Origin: SOIA01 sp050116035 | GTDB taxonomy: Bacteria; Acidobacteriota; Aminicenantia; Aminicenantales; Aminicenantaceae | Assembly (NCBI GenBank): GCA_050116035.1 | Contig: JASFPJ010000133.1 | Coordinates: 1-8,481, forward strand | Length of the DNA stretch: 8,481 nt | Reading direction: 5' to 3' | In this document: in pieces, positions 1 through 6,382 of the stretch | Layout of the letters: each line of letters begins with the position of its first letter | Position numbering within the stretch: the stretch's first letter is position 1 | Notes under the pieces: model-generated | What the model was told of the DNA's origin: nothing | Database searches by the model: none | Seen by the model: only the letters and a program-made list of their open reading frames with translations | Translations under genes and position numbers: made by a program

Positions 1-924
1 GGCTGTTACAGTCGTCCCGATATTAGTACCCAGTGTATAGGGAAAGATTTTTCGGAGTGTCAACACTCCGGCGCCAGCTAGGGGAACAATCAAAGAAGTT
101 GTTATTGAACTGCTTTGAACTACAGCAGTAATAATCATGGCCATAAAAAATGCTGTGACATCATTTTTAAACAAGTATTTATCAAGGAAAATCTCGATTT
201 TTGTCAAGACCAAGGACCTCATGATTTTCACGATCTGAATAATCGAAAAAAAGAGGAGAATAAGTGCGAGAATCATGGTTATGACTGGATAGGGAATGAT
301 AGATATTATGGGTTCAATTAGAGGTTCTGTGGTCGCTTTAATCGGGCTTAAGAACTTGATTCCACCAATGCCGACGAAAAGCTCAGACAGAACACTCGCC
401 GATTTTTCAAGGGGATGAAAAATCAACTCCAAAGGGAAGATGATAATCACTGCCAATATATTAAAGAAATCATGAACTACAGAAGCAGCAAAAGCTCTTT
501 GAAATTCGATTTTGCGTGTTACATGCCCGATAGAGACAATTGTGTTTGTGATTGTGGTCCCGATGTTAGCTCCCATTATGATGGGAATAGCACCTTGGAG
601 AGTCAAAACTCCACCTGCAACACATCCCACAGTGATCGAAGTTGTCGTCGAGGAACTCTGAATTATGCTTGTGGCCAGTATTCCAATAAGAAGTCCTACC
701 ACAGGATTTGCTGTGGTTTTGATCAGCGATTCGGCAAATCCCTTTCCCATATGCTTGAATGAGGTCCCCATCAATTGGATAGAGAAAATAAATAGATAAA
801 GAATAACAGCTAGCAGGAGTATCTTTTTGATTGTCCCGATGCTCATCATGTCATGCCAATTTTCCCAGGAATTAAAATGATTTTTTTTAGGCTCCAAATT
901 ATCATAAACAAATAATTTTTTCAC
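1..924 (-). CDS. Na+/phosphate cotransporter family protein (3' end outside window)
   Basis: The minus strand is open from a GTG at 924 to the window edge (308 codons, no stop), so the C-terminal part is missing. The protein is a polytopic inner-membrane Na+-dependent phosphate symporter of the Na/Pi cotransporter II (NptA/YjbB-like) family. Both inverted-repeat signatures are visible: QSSSTTTS (residues 89-96) followed by GANIGTT (118-124), then QSSSITTS (270-277) followed by GTNIGTT (299-305). In this family the QSSS segments line the Na+/phosphate site. Hydrophobic segments lie near residues 31-43, 69-81, 150-170 and 208-225. The GTG at 924 is preceded by an in-frame TAG at 945-943 and a weak purine-rich stretch. 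ATGs at 849 and 846 are alternative starts, but they would only remove a polar N-terminal tail. A PhoU-like C-terminal domain, present in some relatives, cannot be judged here. The family call is firm and the exact start is uncertain. Confidence 0.92.
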   Translation of the reverse strand, partial: MKKLFVYDNLEPKKNHFNSWENWHDMMSIGTIKKILLLAVILYLFIFSIQLMGTSFKHMGKGFAESLIKTTANPVVGLLIGILATSIIQSSSTTTSITVGCVAGGVLTLQGAIPIIMGANIGTTITNTIVSIGHVTRKIEFQRAFAASVVHDFFNILAVIIIFPLELIFHPLEKSASVLSELFVGIGGIKFLSPIKATTEPLIEPIISIIPYPVITMILALILLFFSIIQIVKIMRSLVLTKIEIFLDKYLFKNDVTAFFMAMIITAVVQSSSITTSLIVPLAGAGVLTLRKIFPYTLGTNIGTTVTA

Positions 925-974
925 CAAAAAAACTACTTTTCTCTACAGTACAGAAAAGATATGAATTGGAGAAT

Positions 975-1003
975 TTCATAATGCATATAAAACAATGTGT
1001 GAA
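975..1003 (-). promoter_or_regulatory. Putative sigma70 promoter of the Na/Pi transporter gene
   Basis: Read on the minus strand, TTCACA (1003-998; five of six match the -35 consensus) is followed after exactly 17 bases by TATGAA (980-975; four of six match the -10 box). Transcription would start near 968, giving a leader of about 44 nt before the GTG at 924. This comes from consensus matching only. Confidence 0.45.
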
Positions 1004-1170
1004 AATAAATTTGAAAAAAAAGAATTTTCCAGAAAAATATGAAATATTCTATGCGATGGTTAGGCTTTCTCTATACGAAATCATCTCAGCACTCAAATTG
1101 TCTGATTTTAATTTGACAAAAAATGATATGGCGTCTGGACTGAATTCTTCGGAGAATTTTCTTTCACGAG

Positions 1171-1192
1171 ATTGCCGCGCTTCGCTCGCAAT
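1171..1192. repeat. Short palindromic element of a widely dispersed repeat type
   Basis: Outer arms ATTGC (1171-1175) and GCAAT (1188-1192) enclose an inner GCG/CGC pair (1177-1179 with 1183-1185) around a CTT loop, so the unit can fold as a hairpin with a small internal loop. The core, 'GCAAT/ATTGC flanking a CGCTTCGC-like centre, then GAC', is one I recognise from intergenic repeats scattered through many bacterial genomes. Only one copy lies in the window, so repetitiveness here is inferred. Confidence 0.55.
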
Positions 1193-1274
1193 GACAATAC
1201 ACGCAGCTGCCCTCATTGTAAGAGTAGCAATCGATGTGGTTGAGCCGTGCTCGAATTTAAATATTCTTAATCAG

Positions 1275-1297
1275 AAAAATGGAGATTCAACTCCATT
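1275..1297 (-). terminator. Intrinsic terminator of the oligopeptidase B-like gene
   Basis: On the minus strand, starting 5 nt after the stop codon, a perfect 7-bp stem AATGGAG/CTCCATT (1297-1291 with 1284-1278) with a 6-nt loop is followed directly by a run of T (1279-1275). This is a textbook rho-independent terminator for the gene ending at 1303. Its placement also argues that the gene is transcribed alone, not with the transporter gene downstream. Confidence 0.85.
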
Positions 1298-1302
1298 CAG
1301 CT

Positions 1303-3450
1303 TTATTTTTTTATGCCAACAAGGTCGAGCATGAAGGCGTACTCCATGGCTGTCTCTTTGTAACGTCTGAATCGCCCTGATACACCACCGTGTCCGGCTT
1401 CCATATTGGTGTGGAGAAGTAGAATATTATCATCAGTCTTCAGCGCTCTGAGCTTGGCAACCCACTTGGCGGGCTCGAAATACTGCACCTGAGAATCATG
1501 CAATCCTGTCGTGACCAGCATCGCCGGATAATCCTTGGCTTCCACGTTATCGTAAGGAGAATAGGAGAGCATGTACCAATAGTATTCTTCGTTTTTGGGA
1601 TTTCCCCATTCATCAAACTCGCTCGTTGTCAGCGGGATGCTCTCATCCAGCATGGTCGTGATGACATCTACCCACGGGACTCCGGCAATGATCCCTTTAA
1701 AGAGGTCAGGACGCATATTCAAGACAGCACCCATCAACAATCCTCCGGCACTCCCTCCCATGGCAAAAAGCTTATCTGGATTCGTGAATTTCTCAGCAAT
1801 CAGGTACTCCGCACAGTCGATGAAATCCGTGAACGTGTTCTTCTTGTTCAGGAGTTTCCCCTCTTCATACCAGTAGCGGCCCATCTCCGAGCCTCCGCGG
1901 ATGTGGGCCAAGGCATAAACAAAGCCTCGGTCCAGAAGGCTTAAGCGGTCTGACCTGAAACTCGCACTCCCAGTGGAGCCGTATGAACCGTATCCGTAAA
2001 GAAGGAGAGGATTATCACCGTTCTTTTCCAGGCCTTTCCTGTAAACCAGAGAGATGGGAACTTTTGTGCCGTCTCTGGCTGTGGCGTAATGTCTCTCTGC
2101 GTGATAATTAGCAGGGTCAAAATCGCCAAGGACCTCCTGCTGCTTGAGAAGCTCTTTTTCTCTGGTGTTCATGTTGTAATCGAAGACAGAGCTGGGGGTG
2201 GTGAACGAAGTGTACCTGTAGCGGAGCAGGTCTGTATCGAATTCCGGATTCGCGGACATTCCAGCCGAGTAGGTCTCCTCCCCGAAATCAAGATAATGCT
2301 CGGACCTGTCCTCCCACTTGATGACCCTGATGTTTGGCAGCCCCTTTATACGCTCACTGACAACAAGGAAATCCTTAAAAATTTCAAACCCGCCCAGCAT
2401 GACGTCATCACGGTGAGGGATGACTTCTTTCCAGTTCTCTTTCGTGGTTTTGTCGATAGATGTTTCCATCAGCCTGAAATTCTTGGCTTTGTAATTCGTC
2501 CGGATATAGAATTTATCCTTGTAATGATCTATGCTGTACTCCAGACCTCTTTCCCTTGGCTGGATGATCTTGAACTGGCCCATTGGATTGTTGGCGTCCA
2601 GGAAGCGGTATTCATCGGACATTGTTTGAGAGGAAGCGATGATTAAGAATTTTTTCGATTTGGTTTTGCCCACATAGGTGCCAAACGTAACATCCTTTTC
2701 CTCATAAATCTCTTTATCTGTGGAAACATCTGTCCCCAGAACATGCCTCATTATCTTGTACGAGCGGAGTGTTGTCTCATCTTTGAGCGCGTAAAAAACG
2801 GTTTTGTTATCATTGGCCCAGGTCGCCCGTCCTGATGTCACAGGAATCTGGTCGGGGAGTAATTCTCCGGTGGTCAGGTCCTTGAAATAGATCGTGTACT
2901 TTCTCCGGCTGACTGTGTCCACACCATAGGCGATGAGTTTATTGTTGGTACTCACTGAGTGACCCGCGACGCTATAATAATCATATCCTTTGGCCATCTC
3001 GTTGACATTCAACAGGATTTCTTCGTCGGCTTCCAGAGTCTCTTTTTTCCGGCAGTAGATCGGGTATTCGCCTCCTTCTTCATAGCGAGTGTAGTAGTAA
3101 TAGCCATTATCTTTGTAGGGAACAGATATATCTGTCTGTTTGATCCGGCCGATAATCTCATCGAATAGCTTCTCCTGAAGCGGCTCTGTGTGCTTCAGGA
3201 CAGCGTTTTTGTAGGCATTCTCGGCTTCGAGGTACTCGATCACTTTAGGATTTTCCCGCTCGTTCAACCAGTAGTAATTATCGACTCGTGTGTGTCCATG
3301 GATCGTTAATTCCTTGGGGATTATTTCTGCAACCGGGGGCTCAGCCTTTTTGGCTGGTGTGCAACTTGAGACAATTAAAATTGAAAGGAAAACAATGGCG
3401 TATACGAAAAGTGTTCGCACCTGCCAGGTGTTGGATGTTGATTTTTTCAT
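1303..3450 (-). CDS. ptrB: Oligopeptidase B-like S9 serine peptidase, predicted lipoprotein
   Basis: This 715-aa S9A prolyl-oligopeptidase-family enzyme is of the oligopeptidase B type, which cleaves peptides after Arg or Lys. An N-terminal beta-propeller (about residues 40-460) gates an alpha/beta-hydrolase domain (about 470-710). The catalytic triad is Ser567 (in GGSAGG), Asp652 (in GLHDSQV) and His687 (in EAGHGG). The 85- and 35-residue spacings equal those of E. coli oligopeptidase B (Ser532, Asp617, His652, as I recall). Glu611 and Asp613 in SEFDEWGNP align with the acidic P1-binding pair of that enzyme. The N terminus is unusual: basic residues, a hydrophobic stretch and the lipobox VSSC predict lipidation of Cys30, with Thr31 at +2 favouring the outer membrane. 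Known oligopeptidase B enzymes are mostly cytosolic. The ATG at 3450 follows AGGAGG (3461-3456) by 5 nt. The gene is monocistronic and divergent from the S10 carboxypeptidase gene. Family is certain; substrate preference is inferred. Confidence 0.92.
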   Translation of the reverse strand: MKKSTSNTWQVRTLFVYAIVFLSILIVSSCTPAKKAEPPVAEIIPKELTIHGHTRVDNYYWLNERENPKVIEYLEAENAYKNAVLKHTEPLQEKLFDEIIGRIKQTDISVPYKDNGYYYYTRYEEGGEYPIYCRKKETLEADEEILLNVNEMAKGYDYYSVAGHSVSTNNKLIAYGVDTVSRRKYTIYFKDLTTGELLPDQIPVTSGRATWANDNKTVFYALKDETTLRSYKIMRHVLGTDVSTDKEIYEEKDVTFGTYVGKTKSKKFLIIASSQTMSDEYRFLDANNPMGQFKIIQPRERGLEYSIDHYKDKFYIRTNYKAKNFRLMETSIDKTTKENWKEVIPHRDDVMLGGFEIFKDFLVVSERIKGLPNIRVIKWEDRSEHYLDFGEETYSAGMSANPEFDTDLLRYRYTSFTTPSSVFDYNMNTREKELLKQQEVLGDFDPANYHAERHYATARDGTKVPISLVYRKGLEKNGDNPLLLYGYGSYGSTGSASFRSDRLSLLDRGFVYALAHIRGGSEMGRYWYEEGKLLNKKNTFTDFIDCAEYLIAEKFTNPDKLFAMGGSAGGLLMGAVLNMRPDLFKGIIAGVPWVDVITTMLDESIPLTTSEFDEWGNPKNEEYYWYMLSYSPYDNVEAKDYPAMLVTTGLHDSQVQYFEPAKWVAKLRALKTDDNILLLHTNMEAGHGGVSGRFRRYKETAMEYAFMLDLVGIKK

Positions 3451-3486
3451 AAATACCTCCTTTTATATTATTGTTCCCAATACTCG

Positions 3487-3515
3487 CTTTTATCACTGGA
3501 GCATATGATTGTCAA
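3487..3515 (-). promoter_or_regulatory. Sigma70 promoter of the oligopeptidase B-like gene
   Basis: On the minus strand a perfect -35 TTGACA (3515-3510) is followed after 17 bases by TAAAAG (3492-3487), four of six against the -10 consensus. Transcription would begin near 3480, leaving a short leader of about 30 nt that carries the AGGAGG ribosome binding site at 3461-3456. Confidence 0.65.
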
Positions 3516-3543
3516 ATAAGAAATCAAAACAGAAGAAAACTAT

Positions 3544-3572
3544 TTGAAATATTTAAAGAGTGATGACAGAAT
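3544..3572 (+). promoter_or_regulatory. Possible promoter of the S10 carboxypeptidase gene
   Basis: TTGAAA (3544-3549) and CAGAAT (3567-3572) are 17 bases apart, a fair sigma70 pair facing the carboxypeptidase gene. The -10 box overlaps the left arm of the hairpin that begins at 3566, so either the true promoter lies further upstream or the hairpin is not fully transcribed. This is a weak call. Confidence 0.3.
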
Positions 3573-3594
3573 AGGGTTCACCATTCTGTTTTTT
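3566..3594 (+). promoter_or_regulatory. Terminator-like hairpin just before the S10 gene
   Basis: ACAGAAT (3566-3572) pairs perfectly with ATTCTGT (3583-3589). With one bulged A the stem continues as GG/CC (3574-3575 with 3581-3582) around a GTTCA loop. A T-run follows at once (3589-3594), and the AGGAGGAG ribosome binding site starts 2 nt later at 3596. The shape is that of an intrinsic terminator, but no plus-strand gene ends here, so it may act as a leader attenuator or as an operator-like inverted repeat. Confidence 0.5.
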
Positions 3595-3607
3595 CAGGAG
3601 GAGATTC

Positions 3608-5131
3608 ATGGCAAAAAGATGGTTTTATGTCCTTTTCATCGTCTGTTTTTTCCTTGTGTTTCCTGACTTATCTGCGAAAGATGCCCCACAAAAAAAAGAG
3701 ACTTTTGCACCTAAAGACCCATCGGTTTCTGTCACTCAACATGTGATCCGCATTAACGGAAAAGAACTGAAGTATACAGCCACCGCTGGGTACATGGTGC
3801 TCAAGAGGGAGGACGGCAAGCCCCGGGCCAACGTCTTCTACATCGCTTACACCATGGATGGTGTCAAAGACAAAAGCCGACGGCCTGTCACTTTTGCGTT
3901 TAATGGAGGACCGGGTTCATCCTCTGTCTGGCTTCATATGGGAGCTCTCGGCCCGAAAAAGGTCCTGATGGATGATGAGGGATTTTCTTTTCCTCCTCCG
4001 AACCGTCTGGAAGTCAACGAGAACACGCTGCTGGATGTGACTGATGTGGTTATGATCGACCCGGTTTCCACCGGATACAGCCGCGCAGAGAAGGGAGTCA
4101 GGCCGAGTGAGTTCCACGGCGTGAATGAAGATGTCGAATCGGTCGGCGAGTTTATCCGCCTCTACATCACCAATAATGAGCGCTGGGCCTCTCCTAAGTT
4201 CGTGCTGGGTGAGAGCTACGGCACGACTCGCGCGGCGGGATTGTCCGGGTTCCTCCAGGGAAGGAGTCTGGGAATGTACCTGAACGGCATCATACTCGTT
4301 TCGTCCGTGCTGGACTTCCAGACAATCTCTTTTATGCCCGGAAACGACTTGCCCTACATGCTGTTCCTGCCTACCTACACAGCCACCGCCTGGTACCACA
4401 AAAAACTCCCCGCAGACCTGCAGAGCAAAACTCTGCGGGATGTCCTGGATGAGGTAGAAGAATTCGCCCTGAACGAATATGCTCTGGCCCTGCTCAAGGG
4501 AAATGAGATTCCAGAGGGAGAAAAAAAGGAAATCATCGGGAAACTATCCCGGTACACTGGTCTAACTCCTGGCTATATCGAGAAATCCAACATGCGCATC
4601 GCTCTCTTCCGCTTTGCCAAAGAACTTCTCCGTGAAGAACACCTCGTTGTCGGCCGGCTCGATTCCCGATTCAAAGGACAGGATGCGGATTCTGCTGGAG
4701 AAAGTTACGAGTCTGACCCGAGCAGTTACGCCATTCTCGGACCGTTTGCCACAACTTTCAAACATTATGTCCGGACCGAACTGAAGTACAAGAGCGAGCT
4801 GCCTTATAACATCTACGGGAATGTCCGCCCCTGGAATTGGAGCGTGGGCCGAGGAAGAACTCCGAGTTTAAGCGTCGCCGAAACACTCCGCCAGGCCATG
4901 AGAGACAATCAATTCCTCAAAGTCTTTTGCGCCAACGGATATTATGATGGAGCGACTCCCCATTTTGGGACCGAATACACATTCACCCATATTGGGCTGA
5001 ATAACGAGTTCAAAGACCGTGTGAGGATGGGCTACTATGAAGCCGGACACATGATGTACATCCACAAAGCGTCGCATGTGAAGTTCAAGAAAGACATCGC
5101 CGAATTCATCCGGTGGGCTTCTGGAAAATGA
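3608..5131 (+). CDS. Secreted S10-family serine carboxypeptidase
   Basis: This 507-aa protein is an S10 peptidase (the carboxypeptidase Y family), which removes amino acids one at a time from peptide C termini, typically at acidic pH. A Sec signal peptide is clear: MAKRW, a hydrophobic core to about residue 18, then LSA before Lys24, with likely cleavage after Ala23. The oxyanion-hole segment FNGGPGSSS is at residues 98-106. The catalytic residues are Ser203 in GESYG, Asp447 in YYDGATP and His481 in EAGHMMY. Glu202, next to the nucleophile, matches the residue that binds the substrate carboxylate in the yeast enzyme. The yeast motif has Cys after GPG, where this protein has Ser104, as is usual in bacterial members. 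The start is well set: AGGAGGAG at 3596-3603 precedes the ATG. The protein probably acts in the periplasm or outside the cell. The gene is divergent from the oligopeptidase B-like gene, which would supply fresh C termini for trimming. Confidence 0.94.
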   Translation: MAKRWFYVLFIVCFFLVFPDLSAKDAPQKKETFAPKDPSVSVTQHVIRINGKELKYTATAGYMVLKREDGKPRANVFYIAYTMDGVKDKSRRPVTFAFNGGPGSSSVWLHMGALGPKKVLMDDEGFSFPPPNRLEVNENTLLDVTDVVMIDPVSTGYSRAEKGVRPSEFHGVNEDVESVGEFIRLYITNNERWASPKFVLGESYGTTRAAGLSGFLQGRSLGMYLNGIILVSSVLDFQTISFMPGNDLPYMLFLPTYTATAWYHKKLPADLQSKTLRDVLDEVEEFALNEYALALLKGNEIPEGEKKEIIGKLSRYTGLTPGYIEKSNMRIALFRFAKELLREEHLVVGRLDSRFKGQDADSAGESYESDPSSYAILGPFATTFKHYVRTELKYKSELPYNIYGNVRPWNWSVGRGRTPSLSVAETLRQAMRDNQFLKVFCANGYYDGATPHFGTEYTFTHIGLNNEFKDRVRMGYYEAGHMMYIHKASHVKFKKDIAEFIRWASGK

Positions 5132-5237
5132 AAGGTTTTCCCCATATGTAACTGCTTTCACTAGGTAGTTTGGAAACTAAATTCCCTTAAAAATGTTTCT
5201 AGTAATTTTACCGTAATTCCAGCCTAAATTAACATTT

Positions 5238-5259
5238 GCTGGCACACAGCTGACACACG
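5238..5259. repeat. Tandem 11-bp direct repeat, candidate integrase arm sites
   Basis: GCTGGCACACA (5238-5248) is followed without a gap by GCTGACACACG (5249-5259); nine of eleven bases match. The pair sits 27 bp upstream of the tRNA 3' fragment, on the side where the arm of an integrated element should lie. That position suggests integrase arm-type binding sites. The repeat is seen directly; the role is inferred. Confidence 0.45.
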
Positions 5260-5286
5260 GGGATAAGTCTAGTCTTAAATAAATCA

Positions 5287-5336
5287 CTGGACTTCGAATC
5301 CAAAGGTCGTGGGTTCAAATCCCATCGCCTCCACCA
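5287..5336 (+). pseudogene. tRNA-Arg(TCG) 3' fragment, probable att site
   Basis: This is the 3' half of a tRNA with no matching 5' half. In order it shows: anticodon stem TGGA/TCCA (5288-5291 with 5299-5302) around loop CTTCGAA, giving anticodon TCG (5294-5296), which reads the Arg codon CGA; a five-base variable loop AGGTC (5304-5308); a T arm GTGGG/CCCAT with loop TTCAAAT (5309-5325); the acceptor 3' strand CGCCTCC (5326-5332); discriminator A73; and CCA (5334-5336). The outermost anticodon-stem pair is a C-A mismatch, so tRNA likeness stops at about 5288. The upstream bases offer no GGAGGCG acceptor partner and no D arm. Such fragments arise when an element integrates into the 3' part of a tRNA gene and displaces the original end. 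The element would then extend to the left, with the intact tRNA outside the window. A tmRNA 3' end is less likely because of the complete anticodon arm. Confidence 0.75.
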
Positions 5337-5635
5337 TCTTAAAATCCCTATTTTCCCCAGGTAATCACGTCTCTTTCCTTGTTTTGCGTTTTAACAAGTA
5401 ACGCCACAATTACAGCTTAATTAACAGCTTTTTGTGACACTATTGTAACATTGGGAGTGGTCTTTCTGGTCACTTTCCAGTCGAAGATTTGAGGTTACAA
5501 AATGCTTATTTAGTTGAAACAAAACGCTTCCCAACAAATCCATAATTCAAATTGATAGCTACCCAAGGGCGCAAAGGACATTCTCTGAAGTGCATCCTTA
5601 TAGAGTTGTACATTGAGGAACTTCTCCAATTTTCA

Positions 5636-5664
5636 TTGACGCAGAATCTTCCCTGTGCTATTAT
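5636..5664 (+). promoter_or_regulatory. Sigma70 promoter of the RRM protein gene
   Basis: TTGACG (5636-5641, five of six) and TATTAT (5659-5664, five of six) are 17 bases apart, the best plus-strand promoter in the window. Initiation near 5671 would give a leader of about 127 nt before the ATG at 5798, long for so small a gene and similar in scale to cold-shock mRNA leaders. Confidence 0.65.
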
Positions 5665-5717
5665 CATCTTTGTTGAAATTGAAAAGAATTGTTCATTAGT
5701 AAGAACAGGCCGAAATC

Positions 5718-5767
5718 TTAAGGGATCAGGGAAAATTTCAACAAGAAAAGACTAAATCCCTCCCTAA
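5718..5767 (+). promoter_or_regulatory. Structured 5' leader hairpin before the RRM gene
   Basis: TTA-GGG (5718-5724, one bulged A) and AGGGA (5728-5732) on the left pair with the continuous TCCCT-CCC-TAA (5757-5767) on the right, leaving an ATC bulge and a 24-nt A-rich loop. It ends 18 nt before the AAGGA ribosome binding site (5786-5790). Formation would depend on temperature and protein binding, so it is a candidate thermosensor or autoregulatory site. The pairing is visible in the sequence; the function is inferred. Confidence 0.4.
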
Positions 5768-5797
5768 CGAAAACTCATACATAAAAAGGAAACCAGA

Positions 5798-6079
5798 ATG
5801 AATATTTACGTAGGCAATTTATTACTGGAGGCCACTGAAGACGATTTGCGACAAGCTTTCGAAACGTTCGGGCAGGTCACATCTGTTAAAATCATCACAG
5901 ATAAGTACACCGGCAATTCGAGGGGATTCGGATTTGTGGAGATGTCCAACCATCAAGAAGCTAAAGCCGCAATCTCCGGGCTTGATGGGAAAGACTTGAA
6001 GGGGCGCACTCTTAAGGTCAACGAGGCTCGCCCTCGTGATGACCGCCAAGGTGGATTTGGAGGTAAGAGACGCTTCTGA
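5798..6079 (+). CDS. Single-RRM RNA-binding protein
   Basis: This 93-aa protein is one RNA recognition motif plus a short basic tail, the type of small bacterial RRM protein known from cyanobacterial cold-induced Rbp proteins and from many other phyla. RNP2 is IYVGNL (residues 3-8), with Tyr4 as the stacking aromatic. RNP1 is RGFGFVEM (42-49), with Phe44 and Phe46 as the other RNA-contacting aromatics; its last position is Met rather than Phe or Tyr. The domain ends near residue 78 with TLKVNEA. The tail, residues 79-93, is rich in Arg, Gly and Asp and ends in GGKRRF, a brief version of the Gly-rich tails that aid single-stranded RNA binding. AAGGA at 5786-5790 precedes the ATG by 7 nt. A good promoter and long leader lie upstream. 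It is likely a cytoplasmic RNA chaperone or mRNA-binding regulator; its RNA targets cannot be read from sequence. Confidence 0.94.
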   Translation: MNIYVGNLLLEATEDDLRQAFETFGQVTSVKIITDKYTGNSRGFGFVEMSNHQEAKAAISGLDGKDLKGRTLKVNEARPRDDRQGGFGGKRRF

Positions 6080-6282
6080 TAAGCGGCACTCGGATTTTCA
6101 AGACCATAATCACATTTTGCACTAAGCATACTGGGAGATTGCTTGGTTTGCCCATTTGTACTAATAAATTCGTAAACACATCTATTATTCCGGTCAATAG
6201 AAGGGGAAATTCTGCCTGAAAGATGCCTAATTTATCTTCGTGATTGTTTGCTAATGTCAGGGAGTTCAATTACCAGCCTCCC

Positions 6283-6311
6283 TTGATATAGAGAGAGATC
6301 CTAAGTGGAAT
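6283..6311 (+). promoter_or_regulatory. Possible promoter of the sigma factor gene
   Basis: TTGATA (6283-6288, five of six) and TGGAAT (6306-6311, four of six) are separated by 17 bases. Initiation near 6318 would give a leader of about 67 nt containing the small upstream ORF. The -35 box abuts the right arm of the AGGGAG/CTCCCT inverted repeat, which could serve as an operator. Consensus match only. Confidence 0.35.
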
Positions 6312-6352
6312 GTAAGGTGTTGTGTTCAACTATTAAATTCATAAAAGGAATG

Positions 6353-6382
6353 ATGAATAAAAAGATAAGAGATATAAAATAA
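6353..6382 (+). CDS. Nine-codon upstream ORF (MNKKIRDIK), possible leader peptide
   Basis: An ATG at 6353 opens a nine-codon frame, MNKKIRDIK, that stops with TAA at 6380-6382, only 2 nt before the sigma-factor ATG at 6385 and in a different frame. A second in-frame ATG lies directly upstream at 6350. AAAAGGA (6343-6349) sits just before it, closer than the usual spacing. The sigma gene has only the weak AAGAGA (6367-6372) of its own, which lies inside this ORF. That arrangement would allow translational coupling by reinitiation. The frame could also be chance in AT-rich sequence, as nothing else supports expression. Confidence 0.3.
   Translation: MNKKIRDIK

Larger units (their letters stand above)
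925..1302. other. Intergenic region without a supported gene
   Basis: The gap holds the minus-strand transporter promoter, a palindromic repeat at 1171-1192 and the terminator of the upstream minus-strand peptidase gene. A plus-strand open frame of 122 codons crosses it (966-1334). It starts in the promoter, runs through the repeat and terminator, enters the peptidase gene antisense and resembles no family I know. I treat the gap as non-coding. Confidence 0.7.
5132..5635. other. Long intergenic region, likely integration-site relic
   Basis: No credible coding sequence lies between the carboxypeptidase stop and the RRM gene promoter. The stretch holds a tandem direct repeat (5238-5259) and a tRNA-Arg 3' fragment (5287-5336). 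A small inverted repeat, TAGTT/AACTA (5166-5170 with 5175-5179), follows the carboxypeptidase gene but has no T-run, so no terminator is called. From 5340 to 5635 I see AT-rich sequence with no recognised element. A TTG-initiated frame at 5552-5755 overlaps the RRM promoter and leader and is rejected. Confidence 0.65.

Noticed and set aside
966..1334. Plus-strand open frame of 122 codons
   Set aside because: It overlaps the transporter promoter, the palindromic repeat, the terminator and the 3' end of the peptidase gene, has no good ribosome site and resembles no known family.
2089..2646. Plus-strand open frame of 185 codons inside the peptidase gene
   Set aside because: It is antisense to a gene with clear catalytic motifs and an unbroken frame, and its translation has no recognisable domain.
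3917..4399. Minus-strand open frame of 160 codons inside the S10 gene
   Set aside because: It is antisense to the catalytic core of a well-supported carboxypeptidase and looks like a codon-bias shadow.
5166..5179. Inverted repeat TAGTT/AACTA after the carboxypeptidase gene, as a terminator
   Set aside because: The stem is short and AT-only at its ends, and no T-run follows.
5255..5336. A complete tRNA or tmRNA gene ending at 5336
   Set aside because: Bases upstream of 5287 give at most a GGA match to the acceptor strand and no D arm, and no tmRNA tag frame or 5' domain is visible, so only a 3' fragment is supported.
5552..5755. Plus-strand TTG-initiated frame of 67 codons before the RRM gene
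   Set aside because: It spans the RRM promoter and most of its leader hairpin, has no Shine-Dalgarno site and no recognisable domain.
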